A stretch of DNA of 64,000 bases from Dactylosporangium siamense (GTDB lineage Bacteria > Actinomycetota > Actinomycetes > Mycobacteriales > Micromonosporaceae). The notes under the pieces are model-generated. The model saw only the letters and a program-made list of their open reading frames with translations, was not told the DNA's origin and ran no database searches. The translations under genes and the position numbers were made by a program. Below are positions 1-9,688 of this stretch, piece by piece. Location: the NCBI RefSeq assembly GCF_016862795.1, contig NZ_BONQ01000128.1:62001-126000 (forward strand). Reading direction: 5' to 3'. The stretch's first letter is position 1; the number at the start of each line of letters is the position of its first letter.

Positions 1-409
1 TCGGCCGGCCGTACGCCCGCTGGACCTCGACCGCCTGCGCGTTCATCGGCGTGGACAGCAGGTTGGCCGCGAACCCCCACACCGCCAGCCCGACCAGCAG
101 CGCCGCGACCGTGGACGCGGAGGCGAGCAGCGGCGCGTTGACGAGGATGACGGCCGCGCCGATGAGGGCGAGGAGCCGCGTGTTGACCCGCCCGATGAGC
201 ACGGCGACGATGCCGAGCGACACGACCTCGCCGACGTTGGTGGCGACGTTCGCCAGGCCCCAGCCGGCGTCGCCGAGCCCGACGGCGTGGCGCACGTCCG
301 GCACCCGGGCCGACCATCCACCGATCGCGATGCCCATGACGACGAAGAGCACGGTGACCGCGGCACGCGCCCGCCGTGGCACGGTCGCCGGCGCTTCGAT
401 GACGGTCAT
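1..409 (-). CDS. MFS transporter, 3' part beyond left edge
   Basis: Only the N-terminal ~136 residues are in the window; the gene runs off the left edge. Reading from the ATG at 409 gives MTVIEAPATVPRRARAAVTV and then hydrophobic segments at about residues 17-32, 45-65, 75-92 and 95-115, with the charged GWSARVPDVR stretch typical after TM1 in sugar/YbjJ-like major facilitator proteins. Third codon positions are almost all G/C. The 39-bp gap to the lipoprotein upstream on the same strand makes cotranscription possible. Substrate cannot be told. Confident of MFS, not of subfamily. Confidence 0.72.
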   Translation of the reverse strand, partial: MTVIEAPATVPRRARAAVTVLFVVMGIAIGGWSARVPDVRHAVGLGDAGWGLANVATNVGEVVSLGIVAVLIGRVNTRLLALIGAAVILVNAPLLASASTVAALLVGLAVWGFAANLLSTPMNAQAVEVQRAYGRP

Positions 410-448
410 TGCATCGCGCGTACCCCGGCGGCGGGCGCGCGAAACGGG

Positions 449-1495
449 CTACTTCAGCGTGAGCTTCTGCTGCGGGCTGCTGTCCAGCTTCAGCGTGGTG
501 GGCTTGCCGTCGCGGGTCAGGGTGCCCTTCGGCTCGAACCGGAACGTGAGCGTCTGCACGGAGCCCTCCGCCACGTCCATGCGCACCTCGTCGTGGATCG
601 TGTAGTCGGTGATCGCCTGCCCCCGCTCGATCTCGGCGCTGGCCGCCTCCACCGCGATCGCCTTGCCGTTCGCCGTCACCTGCAGGCTCTGCTTCAGGTC
701 GATCGTGCCCTCCAGCACCCCGATCCCGCTGACCTTCAGCTCCACCCACATCCGCAGCCAGGTGTGCCCGGCCGGGGCCCAGGTGCCCTTGGCCCGGTGG
801 TCGAAGGGTTCCAGCGCCGCCGACACGGTGATGTCGACGTAGGTGCGCTTCGGCTCGCCGCCGATCTGCCCGACGAGCTGGTAGGTGACCTCGCCGTACG
901 GGCGGGCCTTCAGGTACGCGGCGACGGCGCCCGCCCCGACCGCCCCGGTGCGCACGTCGACGCTCTGGTCCTTGTCCCGGTCCGCGACGACCAGCGTCAC
1001 CGCGGCCCCGGCCGGCACCAGCGCCACGATCACCGAGTCGGGCGTGATCATGCCGGCGACGGCCCGGGCCTGCTCGCCGATCCGCAGCCGTGCCGTGACG
1101 TCCGGCGACGGATCGCTCTTCACGCCGGGCACCGCGGCGAGGCGCACGAACAGGAACTCCTTGCCGGCCCCGGCGGCGATGGTGCCCGTCGCGTCCCGGG
1201 ACACCCCGGTCGCCGACTGCATCTTGCCGAACTGCGTGACGACGGCCGGCTCGAGATGATCGGCGGCGCCGACCTCGGTGAGCCGCACCGCGTAGTCGGG
1301 CCCGCCGATGGCGGCGTTCGCCGGCAGCTGCTTCGCCGCCGGGACCGCGATCCCGCCGCCGGCGACGACCGCGAGGTCCTCGGCCACCGTGGCCTTCGTC
1401 GACGCCGCCGCGGCCGGTGCCGGGACCTCGTCCCCGGTGCAGCCCGCCAGCAGCCCGCACACCAGGACAGCCGCCGCCCCCAACACCCCGCGCAT
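449..1495 (-). CDS. Predicted secreted lipoprotein of unknown function
   Basis: 348 residues. The N-terminus has a short positive stretch, a hydrophobic core and a lipobox ending LLAGC at residues 15-19, so the mature protein should be lipid-anchored outside the membrane. The rest is soluble, rich in Val, Ala and Thr and predicted mainly beta. No enzyme motif was recognised; a DUF4352-like immunoglobulin fold is possible but unproven. A GGGGAG run stands just before the ATG. It lies between the nitrate reductase (38 bp upstream) and the MFS fragment on the same strand, so it could be read through from nitrate reductase, but no functional link is evident. Confidence 0.75.
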   Translation of the reverse strand: MRGVLGAAAVLVCGLLAGCTGDEVPAPAAAASTKATVAEDLAVVAGGGIAVPAAKQLPANAAIGGPDYAVRLTEVGAADHLEPAVVTQFGKMQSATGVSRDATGTIAAGAGKEFLFVRLAAVPGVKSDPSPDVTARLRIGEQARAVAGMITPDSVIVALVPAGAAVTLVVADRDKDQSVDVRTGAVGAGAVAAYLKARPYGEVTYQLVGQIGGEPKRTYVDITVSAALEPFDHRAKGTWAPAGHTWLRMWVELKVSGIGVLEGTIDLKQSLQVTANGKAIAVEAASAEIERGQAITDYTIHDEVRMDVAEGSVQTLTFRFEPKGTLTRDGKPTTLKLDSSPQQKLTLK

Positions 1496-1533
1496 TGCTC
1501 CCCTAACGTCGAAGACGCATCACCTTAGCGGTG

Positions 1534-4500
1534 TCAGTACACGTCGCGGACGTAGCGCTTGTCGGCGGCGAGCTGCTTCACATATGCCTCGGCGGCGTCC
1601 GGGGTGAGGTGGCCGTGGGCGACGGCGATCTCGCGCAGGGTGCGGTCGACGTCCTTCGCCATGCGGCTCGCGTCGCCGCAGACGTAGAAGTGGGCGCCGT
1701 CCTGCAGCCACGACCACAGCTGCGCGCCGTGCTCCCGCATGCGGTCCTGGACGTACACCTTGTTGCGCTGGTCGCGGGAGAACGCGAGGTCGAGGCGGTT
1801 GAGGGTGCCGGCGTCGCGCAGCGCGAGCAGCTCGTCGGCGTAGTAGAAGTCGGTGTCGCGGCGCTGCTCGCCGAAGAAGAGCCAGTTCGCGCCGCGGGCG
1901 CCGCGGGCCTGGCGTTCGTGCAGGAAGCCCAGGAACGGCGCGACGCCGGTGCCCGGGCCGACCATGATCATGGCGGTGGCGGGGTCCGCCGGCGGGCGGA
2001 AGTGCGGGGCCCGCTGGACGAAGACCGGGACCTCGCCGCCGGCCGGCAGGTCGGCCAGGAACGTGGACGCGACGCCCTTGCGGATCTGGCCGCGGATGTT
2101 GGGGAACCGCAACACCGACACGGTGAGGCTGACCCGGGTGGGGTCGAGCAGCGGGGTCGAGGAGATCGAGTACTGCCGCGGCTGGAGCCGCTTGAGCACG
2201 CCGGCCCATTCCTGGGCGGTGGCGTCGACCGGCCACTCGGCGACGACGTCGATGGCCTGCCGGCCCCACGTCCACTTCGCCAGCTCGCCCTGGTTGTCGG
2301 GGCGCAGCAGGGTCTTGAGCTGGGGGTCGCCGTTGCGTTCGGCGACGAACCGCAGCAGGTCCGGGCTGATCTTCGCGATCTCCAGGCGGCGGTGCAGGGC
2401 TTCGGTCAGCGGGAGCGTCCCGTGCTGGGCGAGCTCGACGGGGTCGTCGGCGCGCAGGCCGGTCACCTTCAGCCACTCGCCGACCAGGTCGGGGCAGTTG
2501 ACCGGCCAGACGCCGAGGGAGTCGCCGGCCTCGTAGGGCAGCACGCCCTCGTCGGTGGCGAACGTGAACTGCCGGACCTCCTTCGCCGACCCGGGCAGGC
2601 TCAGCAGCCGGTTGCCGGCCAGCTGGGCCGTCACCGGCGCGTTGCGGGTCGGCACCGGCAGCGCGGCCCGCCGGGCGGGCGTGGCGCGCAGCGCGGAGAT
2701 GACCTGGTCGAGCCAGTCGGCGGCGGCGGGCTGGTAGTCCGGCTCGCAGTCGACGCGGGCGGTGAGCCGGGTCGCGCCGAGCTCGCTGAGGCGGGCGTCG
2801 AGGCGCCGGCCGTGGCCGCAGAAGTCGTCGTAGTTGGAGTCGCCGAAGGCGAGCACGGCATACCGGCGGTCGTCGAGGCGCGGTGTGTCCGGCCCGTCGA
2901 GGGACTGCCAGAACGCGGCGCCGTTGTCGGGCGCGTCGCCGTCGCCGAACGTGCTGGTGATGATGAGCAGGTCGGCGGGACCGTTGAGGGTGTCCACGCC
3001 GACGTCGGCCATGCTGCGCACGCTCGCCTGCCAGCCGGCCTCGGCGAGGCGCTGGCCGACGACGCCGGCGAAGTCCTCGGCGTTGCCGGTCTGCGACGCC
3101 CACAGCACCTGGATCGCGGGCCCGGCCGCCTCTTCCGTGGCGACCACGACGGCGGGTGCGTTCGCGGGGATCCTGGAGTACCGGCCGGCGAGCAGGCCGT
3201 TGACCCACAGGATCCGCTCCGGCGCGATCGGCGCGGAGCCGGGCAGGACCGGGACGGTGGTGTGGTCCGGAGGGGCGGCGGTGAGCGCGTCGAGGAAGCC
3301 GGCCAGGTAGCGCTTCTCGTCGTCGGTGAGTTGGGGCGGCGCGACGGGCAGCCCGAGCATCTCGCGCAGGTCCGACGTATCCGAAGTTTCAGCCTTGTCA
3401 GGCACCGCGGCCACGCGGGTCAGGGACACCGCGCAGACCTTCAGCTCCGGCTGGAACGAGATCGGGTCGACGGCGTCGTTCGTGACGGCGTTGATGCTGA
3501 GGTATTCGCCGAACAGGTCGTTCCAGTGGAACGGCGCGAAACAGCCGCCGGGCATCACCCGGTCCGTCAGGACGGCCGGCAGCACCGCCCGGCCGCGGCG
3601 GGACGCGACCTCGACCCGGTCGCCGTCGCGGACCTCGAGCCGCGCCGCGTCCGCCGGGTTGAGCTCCACGAACGGCCCCGGGTTGAGCTTGTTGAGCTTG
3701 CCGACCCGGCCCGTCTTCGTCAGCGTGTGCCACTGGTGCTGCAGCCGGCCGGTGTTGAGCAGGAACGGGTAGTCGTCGTCGGGCAGCTCGGCCGCCGGCA
3801 GGTGCGGCCGGGCGTGGAAGACCGCGCGCCCGCTCGGCGTCGCGAACGCCAGCCGCGGCCGGGTGCCGTCGGGCGCCTCGAGGAGGCGCTGGCTGACGCC
3901 GTCGTTGAGATACCGGATCGGGTTGCGGGCGTCCGCGCCGGGCGCCGCCGGCCACTGCATCGGGCCCTCGCGCAGCCGGTCGTAGCTCACCCCGCGCAGG
4001 TCGTAGCCGGTGGCGGGGTTCCAGAACGCCTGCAGCTCGGTGAAGATCTCCTCCGCGCTGGAATAGTCGAACGCGGCGCCGTGCCCCAGTTCGGTCGCGA
4101 TCCGGGCGATCAGCTCCCAGTCGGGCAGCGCGTCCCCGGGCGGCGGCACGGCCCGGTGCACGAGCGTCAGCGAGCGCTCCGAATTGATCATGATGCCGTC
4201 GGTCTCGCCCCAGATGGTCGCGGGGAGGATCACGTCGGCGTAGGCGTTGGTCTCGGTGTCGCCGTACACGTCCTGGGTGATGACGAGCTCGGCGGCCTCC
4301 AGGCCCTCGATGACGGTGCGGCGGTTGCCCACCGACGCGACCGGGTTGGTGCAGATGATCCAGCAGGCCTTGATCTTGCCGTCGGCCATCTGCTGGAACA
4401 TGTCGACGGTGCCGGTGCCGACCTCGGTGCGCAGCGTGCCGCGCGGCAGCGCCCACCGGTCCTCGACGAACGCCCGGTCCTGCTCGACCAGCACGGACCG

Positions 4501-5586
4501 CTGACCGGGCAGGCCGGGGCCCATGTAGCCCATCTCGCGGCCGCCCATCGCGTTGGGCTGGCCGGTCAGCGACAGCGGCCCGCTGCCGGTGCGGCAGATC
4601 GCGCCGGTGGCGAGGTGCAGGTTGACGAGGGCGTTGGTGTTCCACGTGCCGTGCGTGGACTGGTTGAGCCCCATCGTCCAGCAGCTCACCCAGTCGCCCG
4701 CGGCGCCGATCAGCGCGGCGGCTTCTCGTATGCCTTCCTCGGAAATGCCGGTTATTTCGGACACCCGTGCCGGGGTGTAGTCGGCCAGGAACGCGGGCAT
4801 CGCCGCCCAGCCGTCGGTGTGCGAGGCGATGAACTCCTCGTCGATGTCGCCGGCCTCGACGAGCAGGTGCAGCAGCCCGTTGAGCAGCGCCAGGTCGGTG
4901 CCGGGGCGGATCTGCAGGAACAGGTCGGCCTTGTCCGCGGTCGCGTTGCGTCGCGGGTCGACCACGATCAGCTTTGCGCCGGCCTTGATCCGGTCGAGCA
5001 TCCGCAGGAACAGGATCGGGTGGCAGTCGGCCATGTTCGCGCCGATGACGAGGAACACGTCGGCGTGGTCGAGGTCGTCGTAGGACCCGGGCGGCCCGTC
5101 GGAGCCGAGCGACAGCTTGTAGCCACTGCCCGCGCTCGCCATGCACAGCCGCGAGTTCGACTCGATCTGGTTGGTCCCGATGAAGCCCTTCGCCAGCTTG
5201 TTCGCCAGGTACTGCGCCTCGAGGGTCAGCTGCCCCGACACGTACAGCGCGACCGCGTCCGGCCCGTGCTCGTCGATGATCGCCCGCAGCTTCCGTGCCG
5301 TCTCGGTGATCGTGGCGTCCAGGTCGGCGTCCTGCGGCGCGGCGCCCCGCTCCCGGCGAACCCTCGCGGTGCCGAGCCGGCCCGGCGCGGCCAGCATGTC
5401 GGCGCTCGTCGCACCCTTGGTGCACAACCGTCCGCGGTTGGCCGGGTGCTCCTTGTCACCGGCGGCCTTGAGCACCTTCGGCCGGCCGTCGGGTCCACGG
5501 CCGATGTCCAGCACCATCCCGCAGCCGACGCCGCAGTACGAACACACCGTCCTGACCTGCGTGTCCAGTGCTGTCACACCCCACAC
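1534..5586 (-). CDS. Assimilatory nitrate reductase fused to CysJ-like flavoprotein reductase
   Basis: 1350 residues, a single-chain NAD(P)H-nitrate reductase. Residues 1-60 carry the [4Fe-4S] cysteines C15, C18, C22 and C55 of Mo-bisPGD enzymes. The molybdopterin oxidoreductase body and dinucleotide-binding domain follow to about residue 700. From about 825 comes a flavodoxin (FMN) domain ([11 protein letters not shown]), then a CysJ-type FAD domain and an NADPH domain with [11 protein letters not shown] near 1207, ending in YVRDVY as in sulfite-reductase flavoproteins. The fusion would carry electrons NADPH-FAD-FMN-FeS-Mo to reduce nitrate to nitrite in the cytoplasm. Such fusions are annotated in other actinobacteria. 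No nitrite reductase or nitrate transporter lies beside it. GTG starts at 5586 or 5577 are both possible. A candidate GlnR box lies 60 bp upstream. Confidence 0.93.
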   Translation of the reverse strand: MWGVTALDTQVRTVCSYCGVGCGMVLDIGRGPDGRPKVLKAAGDKEHPANRGRLCTKGATSADMLAAPGRLGTARVRRERGAAPQDADLDATITETARKLRAIIDEHGPDAVALYVSGQLTLEAQYLANKLAKGFIGTNQIESNSRLCMASAGSGYKLSLGSDGPPGSYDDLDHADVFLVIGANMADCHPILFLRMLDRIKAGAKLIVVDPRRNATADKADLFLQIRPGTDLALLNGLLHLLVEAGDIDEEFIASHTDGWAAMPAFLADYTPARVSEITGISEEGIREAAALIGAAGDWVSCWTMGLNQSTHGTWNTNALVNLHLATGAICRTGSGPLSLTGQPNAMGGREMGYMGPGLPGQRSVLVEQDRAFVEDRWALPRGTLRTEVGTGTVDMFQQMADGKIKACWIICTNPVASVGNRRTVIEGLEAAELVITQDVYGDTETNAYADVILPATIWGETDGIMINSERSLTLVHRAVPPPGDALPDWELIARIATELGHGAAFDYSSAEEIFTELQAFWNPATGYDLRGVSYDRLREGPMQWPAAPGADARNPIRYLNDGVSQRLLEAPDGTRPRLAFATPSGRAVFHARPHLPAAELPDDDYPFLLNTGRLQHQWHTLTKTGRVGKLNKLNPGPFVELNPADAARLEVRDGDRVEVASRRGRAVLPAVLTDRVMPGGCFAPFHWNDLFGEYLSINAVTNDAVDPISFQPELKVCAVSLTRVAAVPDKAETSDTSDLREMLGLPVAPPQLTDDEKRYLAGFLDALTAAPPDHTTVPVLPGSAPIAPERILWVNGLLAGRYSRIPANAPAVVVATEEAAGPAIQVLWASQTGNAEDFAGVVGQRLAEAGWQASVRSMADVGVDTLNGPADLLIITSTFGDGDAPDNGAAFWQSLDGPDTPRLDDRRYAVLAFGDSNYDDFCGHGRRLDARLSELGATRLTARVDCEPDYQPAAADWLDQVISALRATPARRAALPVPTRNAPVTAQLAGNRLLSLPGSAKEVRQFTFATDEGVLPYEAGDSLGVWPVNCPDLVGEWLKVTGLRADDPVELAQHGTLPLTEALHRRLEIAKISPDLLRFVAERNGDPQLKTLLRPDNQGELAKWTWGRQAIDVVAEWPVDATAQEWAGVLKRLQPRQYSISSTPLLDPTRVSLTVSVLRFPNIRGQIRKGVASTFLADLPAGGEVPVFVQRAPHFRPPADPATAMIMVGPGTGVAPFLGFLHERQARGARGANWLFFGEQRRDTDFYYADELLALRDAGTLNRLDLAFSRDQRNKVYVQDRMREHGAQLWSWLQDGAHFYVCGDASRMAKDVDRTLREIAVAHGHLTPDAAEAYVKQLAADKRYVRDVY

Positions 5587-5646
5587 CCCCGCTCGGCCGA
5601 CACCGTCGCGTCGACCGTGACGCTGGAGGGAGCATAGGAATGGCGC

Positions 5647-5662
5647 GTTACGCCCGCGTCAC
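5647..5662 (-). promoter_or_regulatory. Candidate GlnR box upstream of nitrate reductase
   Basis: On the minus strand the sequence reads GTGAC, six bases, GTAAC, fitting the actinobacterial GlnR half-site pair GTnAC-n6-GnAAC. It lies 61-76 bases upstream of the nitrate reductase start. GlnR activates nitrate assimilation in Streptomyces and relatives, so position and content agree. A further GTAAC at 5685-5681 is not in phase. Seen by eye only. Confidence 0.5.
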
Positions 5663-5681
5663 ACCGATCATCGCCGCGTCG

Positions 5682-6149
5682 TTACGCCGGTCCCACATCG
5701 ATCCCGGTCCCGGTGTGAAGGCGCTCCAGCACCACGACCGGGATCTCGCGGGCGGCGGCGGCCCGGTACTGCTCGTATCGCGGGAAGATCGTCACCATCG
5801 CCTGCCACAGCGCGGGTCGCTCGTCCGCCGTCGCCGTCCTGGCCCGCGCCGCGAACCGCTCGGTGCCGACCTGCAGGTCGACCTGGGGTGTGTCACGCAG
5901 GTTGAGATACCAGGCGGGATGCCCGTCCGACCCGCCGTTGGACGCGACCACGACCAGGTCGTCCCCGGCGCGGCCGTAGATCAGCGCGGTGCGGCGCAGG
6001 ACCCCGGATCGGCGCCCCCGGACGGTGATCAGGAGCGTCGGCAGCCCTTGATACAGGTGCCCCTTGGCGCCGCCGCTGTCGACGTAGGTCCGGATGTGCT
6101 TGGCCACCCAGCCGGTGGCACTGTCCACGATTGGTTCTTCAGTCGTCAT
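5682..6149 (-). CDS. Nitroreductase/DDN-family deazaflavin-dependent oxidoreductase
   Basis: 155 residues, the usual size of the F420-dependent DDN family. The family signature is visible: LPTLLITVRGRRSG, then RRTALIYG and VVVASNGGSDGHPAWYLNLR, which form the split beta-barrel and the cofactor-phosphate contact region. These enzymes use reduced coenzyme F420 to reduce quinones, enones or nitro compounds. The start overlaps the end of the MFS gene by 11 bp, so the two are probably cotranscribed, which would fit detoxification plus efflux. The ATG at 6149 is the only good start. The physiological substrate is unknown. Confidence 0.88.
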   Translation of the reverse strand: MTTEEPIVDSATGWVAKHIRTYVDSGGAKGHLYQGLPTLLITVRGRRSGVLRRTALIYGRAGDDLVVVASNGGSDGHPAWYLNLRDTPQVDLQVGTERFAARARTATADERPALWQAMVTIFPRYEQYRAAAAREIPVVVLERLHTGTGIDVGPA

Positions 6150-7401
6150 CGGCGTCGATGGTACGGCGGTCCGGCTGGAAATCGGTCAGCTCCCGCAGGC
6201 GCCGGACCGGCGACAGCACCAGCGCGAGCGGCGCGGCGAGGACGGCCGCGGCGAACAGCCACAGCGTCACCCGCCCGCCCAGCGGCCCGGCGAGCGCGCC
6301 CGCGACGAGGCCGCCGACGGGGATCGCGCCCCACGACACGAACCGCACCGTGGCCATCACCCTCGGCAGCAGCTGCGGCGGGCTGGCGATCTGCCGGTAG
6401 GTCCTGGTGGTCACGCTCAGCACGACCACACCACCGGCGAACACGACGTTGCCGGCCGCGAACGCCGCGTAGGCCACCCAGCCGGTGCCGGCCGGGATGA
6501 GCGCGGCGCCGGCGACCGCGGTGAACCCGGCCCAGACCAGGGCCCGCGCGGACCCGAGCCGGCGGGTGATCCGCGGGGTCAGGGCCGCCCCGACCAGGGA
6601 GCCGATCCCCTCCACGGCGAGCAGGAACCCGACCAGCGCGGCCGGCGCGTGCAGCTCGCGGACCAGGTACAGCGGGTAGACCGCCAGCTGCGCCCCGCAG
6701 ACGAAGTTGACGGCGGTGGCGGTCCACATCCCCGGCCCCATCACCGGGTGCCGGACCACGAACCGCCAGCCCTCCCGGATCAGGCCCTTCTGGCCCTGGT
6801 GACCGCGGACCCTGCCGCCCCGAGCCGGCAGGGTCCGCAGCAGCGCGGCGGAGACGAGGTAGCTGACGGCGTCGACCAGCACGGTCACGACCGGCCCCAG
6901 CAGCTGCACGAAGAGCCCGCCCGCGGACGGCCCGCCGAGCTGCGTGGTGGCGTGCGTGGCCGACACCAGGCTGTTGCGGGCCTGCAGCTGCTCCCGCTCG
7001 ACGATCTCCGGCAGGAACGTCGCGTTGGCCACGTCGAAGATCACGTTGGCGAAGCTGATCACGAGCGCCACGACGACCAGCTGCGCCACGCTGAGCCACC
7101 CGAACCACCAGGCGAGCGGCACCGACCCGACCGCGGCGGCCCGGGCCAGGTCCGCGCCGATCTGCGCGCCGCGCAGCGGCAGCCGCTGCACGAGCACCCC
7201 GGCCGGCAACCCGATCACCAGCCAGGCCACGTATCCGGCCGCGGCGATGAGCCCCATCTCGAACGGCCCGGCGTCCAGCACCGTCAGCGCCGTCAACGGC
7301 AGCGCGACCGCCCCGACCGCCGACCCGGCGCCGCTGGCGGTCCCCGCCGCCCACCAGGTCCAGAACACGCCCCGCTTCGACAGATCCGGCTGCCGCTCCA
7401 T
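6139..7401 (-). CDS. MFS transporter, EntS-like drug/siderophore exporter
   Basis: About 420 residues with 11-12 hydrophobic helices, resembling the MFS_3/enterobactin-exporter group (FWTWWAAGTASGAGSAVG at the start, paired helices, two six-helix halves and a long central cytoplasmic stretch). It would export a small compound by proton antiport. I take the ATG at 7401 because a GGAA sits 6 nt upstream; GTG 7425 and ATG 7413 are also in frame. It is divergent from the HxlR-peroxiredoxin gene, which suggests control by that regulator, and its 3' end overlaps the DDN gene. Confidence 0.85.
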   Translation of the reverse strand: MERQPDLSKRGVFWTWWAAGTASGAGSAVGAVALPLTALTVLDAGPFEMGLIAAAGYVAWLVIGLPAGVLVQRLPLRGAQIGADLARAAAVGSVPLAWWFGWLSVAQLVVVALVISFANVIFDVANATFLPEIVEREQLQARNSLVSATHATTQLGGPSAGGLFVQLLGPVVTVLVDAVSYLVSAALLRTLPARGGRVRGHQGQKGLIREGWRFVVRHPVMGPGMWTATAVNFVCGAQLAVYPLYLVRELHAPAALVGFLLAVEGIGSLVGAALTPRITRRLGSARALVWAGFTAVAGAALIPAGTGWVAYAAFAAGNVVFAGGVVVLSVTTRTYRQIASPPQLLPRVMATVRFVSWGAIPVGGLVAGALAGPLGGRVTLWLFAAAVLAAPLALVLSPVRRLRELTDFQPDRRTIDADDD

Positions 7402-7406
7402 GGTGA

Positions 7407-7431
7407 GTTCCATAATGGAACGCACTATAGT
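7407..7431. promoter_or_regulatory. Divergent promoter/operator: two palindromes between HxlR and MFS genes
   Basis: Bases 7407-7421 form a perfect palindrome GTTCCAT-A-ATGGAAC. Bases 7424-7431 form the palindrome ACTATAGT, which gives a TATAGT hexamer on both strands (7426-7431 plus; 7429-7424 minus), so the two divergent genes may share -10 bases. The plus copy is 8 nt from GTG 7440. ACTATAGT resembles the ends of known HxlR-family operators (TACTAT...ATAGTA). Autoregulation is inferred. Confidence 0.5.
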
Positions 7432-7439
7432 TGGTGCTC

Positions 7440-8306
7440 GTGGACCGCGCTGCCCTCACCGACGCCGACTGCGGCATCAGTCAGGCCCTCGGCGTCATGG
7501 GCGACGGCTGGACGTTTCTGATCGTGCGTGACATCGCCGGCGGCACCACCCGCTTCGACGCCCTGCAGCGCGCCCTCGGCGTCAGCCGCCGCGCCCTCAC
7601 CGAGCGCCTCGGCCGGCTCGTCGAGCACGGCGTGCTGCGGCGCCGGGAGTATTCGGCCCACCCGCCGCGCTACGACTACCTGCTCACCCCGAAGGGCGAG
7701 GGCCTGCTACCGGTGCTGGTCGCCCTGCAGGACTGGGGCACCCGGCACGTCATGGGCCCCGGCACCCTCACCGCGACCGCCGACAGCGCCTCCGCCGAGG
7801 CCCGCCGGGTGCGCGCCCTGACCGGCCGGCGCCTGCCCGGCGTCACCCTCACCGCCCACGACGGCACCCTGGTCGACCTCGGCGCCCAGGTCTCGTGGAC
7901 GGTGCTCTACTGCTTCCCGGGCGCCTTCGCCCCCGACGCCCACGGCTACCCGCCCGGCTGGGGCGACATCCCCGGCGCCCCTGGCTGCACCCTCGAGTCG
8001 CTGACCTATGCCGCCCGCCACCCCGCGTTCCTGGCCAAGGGCGCCGCCGTGTGCGGTGTGAGCACCCAACGCCCGGACCAGCTCGCCGCGTTCGTGGCGC
8101 ACGCCCGGCTGCCGTTCCCGCTCCTGTCGGACCAGGACAGCGCCCTGGCCGCCGGGCTGCTCCTGCCCACGTTTCGCGCCGCGGGCGTCGACCGGCTCAA
8201 GCGGCTGACCCTGCTCGTCGACCCCACGGGCACGATCCGCGAGGTCCAGTTCCCGGTCACCGACCCCGCCGCCTCCGTCGACGAGGTCCTGGCCCTCATA
8301 CCGTGA
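7440..8306 (+). CDS. HxlR-family winged-helix regulator fused to a peroxiredoxin domain
   Basis: About 288 residues. Residues 8-100 are an HxlR/MarR-type wHTH (CGISQALGVMGDGWTFLIV, then RFDALQRALGVSRRALTERL and the wing RRREY..PPRYDYLLT), with Cys11 at the position of the redox cysteine of YodB/HxlR proteins. Residues about 125-285 are an AhpC/TSA-like domain: YCFPG, then PGAPGCTLES with the putative peroxidatic Cys183, and later PFPLLSD and TLLVDPTGTI. Relatives of the Prx part usually read GCTPQSC; here the second Cys is Leu, so it looks 1-Cys. A redox-sensing repressor is the natural guess. TTG 7431 and GTG 7434 are alternative starts; I prefer GTG 7440 because TATAGT lies 8 nt before it. 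Confidence 0.88.
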   Translation: MDRAALTDADCGISQALGVMGDGWTFLIVRDIAGGTTRFDALQRALGVSRRALTERLGRLVEHGVLRRREYSAHPPRYDYLLTPKGEGLLPVLVALQDWGTRHVMGPGTLTATADSASAEARRVRALTGRRLPGVTLTAHDGTLVDLGAQVSWTVLYCFPGAFAPDAHGYPPGWGDIPGAPGCTLESLTYAARHPAFLAKGAAVCGVSTQRPDQLAAFVAHARLPFPLLSDQDSALAAGLLLPTFRAAGVDRLKRLTLLVDPTGTIREVQFPVTDPAASVDEVLALIP

Positions 8307-8754
8307 CGGCCGCCCGCCCGTCGGGACGGCTGTCCGGGTCGAGGATCCAGTGCTCGCGGATCGTCGCCCGGTACATCCGGTAGATCCCCTCGCCGGTCAC
8401 GTCCTCGATCTTCACCCGCCGCCCGCCCTTCGGCAGCGCCGCGGCACCGTAGGCGGCCGCGACCGCCGCGACCGCCTCCCCCGTCACCTCGGCGGCGACC
8501 CCGCACATGTACACGGCCATGCCGTCGCCGGGTTCGACGCGCGAGTCGTACACCACCAGACTCACGTCGGGGCGCTCACCGATGTTGCGGGAGTGCCGCG
8601 CCTCGGGTGATGACATCCAGATCACCTCGCGATACCCGCTCAGCGTGTAGAACACCGGCGACACCCACGGCGTACCGCCGCCGTCGGCGGTGCCGAGCAC
8701 CACGTAACGATTCCCGTCCAGCACCGCCCGCGCGACGTCCTCGAATGCGACCAT
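8296..8754 (-). CDS. Pyridoxamine 5'-phosphate oxidase-family (FMN split-barrel) protein
   Basis: 152 residues. It has the pattern of small PNPOx-like flavoproteins: YVVLGTADGGGTPWVSPVFY at the start, VIWMSSPEARHSRNI in the middle (phosphate-contact arginine/serine region), DVSLVVYDS, and a C-terminal RMYRA.IREHWILD strand. These proteins bind FMN, F420 or heme; real PNPOx activity is unlikely at this size. It is convergent with the HxlR-Prx gene and the coding ends overlap by 11 bp. The ATG at 8754 fits the family N-terminus. Confidence 0.85.
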   Translation of the reverse strand: MVAFEDVARAVLDGNRYVVLGTADGGGTPWVSPVFYTLSGYREVIWMSSPEARHSRNIGERPDVSLVVYDSRVEPGDGMAVYMCGVAAEVTGEAVAAVAAAYGAAALPKGGRRVKIEDVTGEGIYRMYRATIREHWILDPDSRPDGRAAVTV

Positions 8755-8803
8755 CCTCGCAGCGTATGACCGACCCGCCCGCGCCGCCCGCCGTACCGCC
8801 GCG

Positions 8804-9640
8804 TCACGCCTTGAGGGACTTCGTCAGGACATCGTCGGGACCGGTCACGACGTAGCAGCGGGCCGTACGCTCACCCAAGGCCCACCAGTCCGGATTGCCG
8901 CCGGACGGAACGACGCGCAGGCTCTTGGGGAACGTCTTGCCCAGGAACGCTGTCGCCTTGGCATCGCAGGCCTCCGTCGCCTGCTGGGAGAGCCTCGTCA
9001 TGCCGGGGTGCGGGACGTCCGCGCCGACGTACGAGCCGATGTACTCGCCGTTGTGCGGCTGGGCGCAGTCGATCGGGATCATCGGGTCGAGGTCCTGGAA
9101 CCAGCCCTTCCCGTCCGGGGTGCCGCGGACCTCCATGCACGTCAGCGCGAGGGGGCGGGCGCCGCGCAGGCCGTCCTTGAGGCTGCCCGTGCGCAGCTTC
9201 GAGCTGCGGCTCTCGGCGGCGAACTCGAACAGCGCGCACCGGTACTCCTGCACGCCCGCGATCCACTCGTCCGTCGACGGAACGATGACCGCGATGCCCA
9301 GCCGGCCGTCGTGCCAGTCGCCGCCGACGTACTCCCGGGCGGCGGTGTCACAGTCGGTGTAGACCTCCTTGGTCTTGTTCTCCGGCGGTGACGTGAGCCG
9401 CCCGACGCGGACGATCTCGGCATCGTGCTCGGCGGCGCAGTCGACCGCGTTGAGGGTGGTGGCGCGGTAGTGGTACACGTCGAGCGCCTGGCCCGCGTGA
9501 CACCTGCCGGCGTCCGGCAGCGACTTCGGCCGCACGGAAGCGGGCGGCGAAGCCGTTGCCGTGGTGCCGGCAACGGGCTTCGCCGCATCGCATCCAGTAA
9601 GGCCCAGCAGGATCAGTGCCGCGATCATCCCCGTACGCAT
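8804..9640 (-). CDS. Septum-formation-family lipoprotein
   Basis: About 278 residues from ATG 9640 (ATG 9661 is in frame, but the signal peptide starts better with MRTGMIAALILLGLTGC). The lipobox LTGC predicts a lipid anchor, followed by a Pro/Ala/Thr linker. Two repeats of a Cys-paired domain follow, each with a C..AEHDAEIV or C..PHNGEYIG pattern, as in the Pfam Septum_form family found in actinomycete envelope proteins. Conserved cysteines probably form disulfides. It stands alone between the PNPOx and M19 genes. Function in division is only implied by the family name. Confidence 0.78.
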   Translation of the reverse strand: MRTGMIAALILLGLTGCDAAKPVAGTTATASPPASVRPKSLPDAGRCHAGQALDVYHYRATTLNAVDCAAEHDAEIVRVGRLTSPPENKTKEVYTDCDTAAREYVGGDWHDGRLGIAVIVPSTDEWIAGVQEYRCALFEFAAESRSSKLRTGSLKDGLRGARPLALTCMEVRGTPDGKGWFQDLDPMIPIDCAQPHNGEYIGSYVGADVPHPGMTRLSQQATEACDAKATAFLGKTFPKSLRVVPSGGNPDWWALGERTARCYVVTGPDDVLTKSLKA

Positions 9641-9688
9641 CCGGCCATGATGATCGATCATGGGCGCCGGGGTGAAATCGGGACGCGG

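Noticed and set aside
1531-5637. Very long plus-strand open frame opposite the nitrate reductase (about 1370 codons)
   Set aside because: It is a shadow of a clear molybdoenzyme-flavoprotein on the minus strand and gives low-complexity Arg/Gly/Val text with no motifs.
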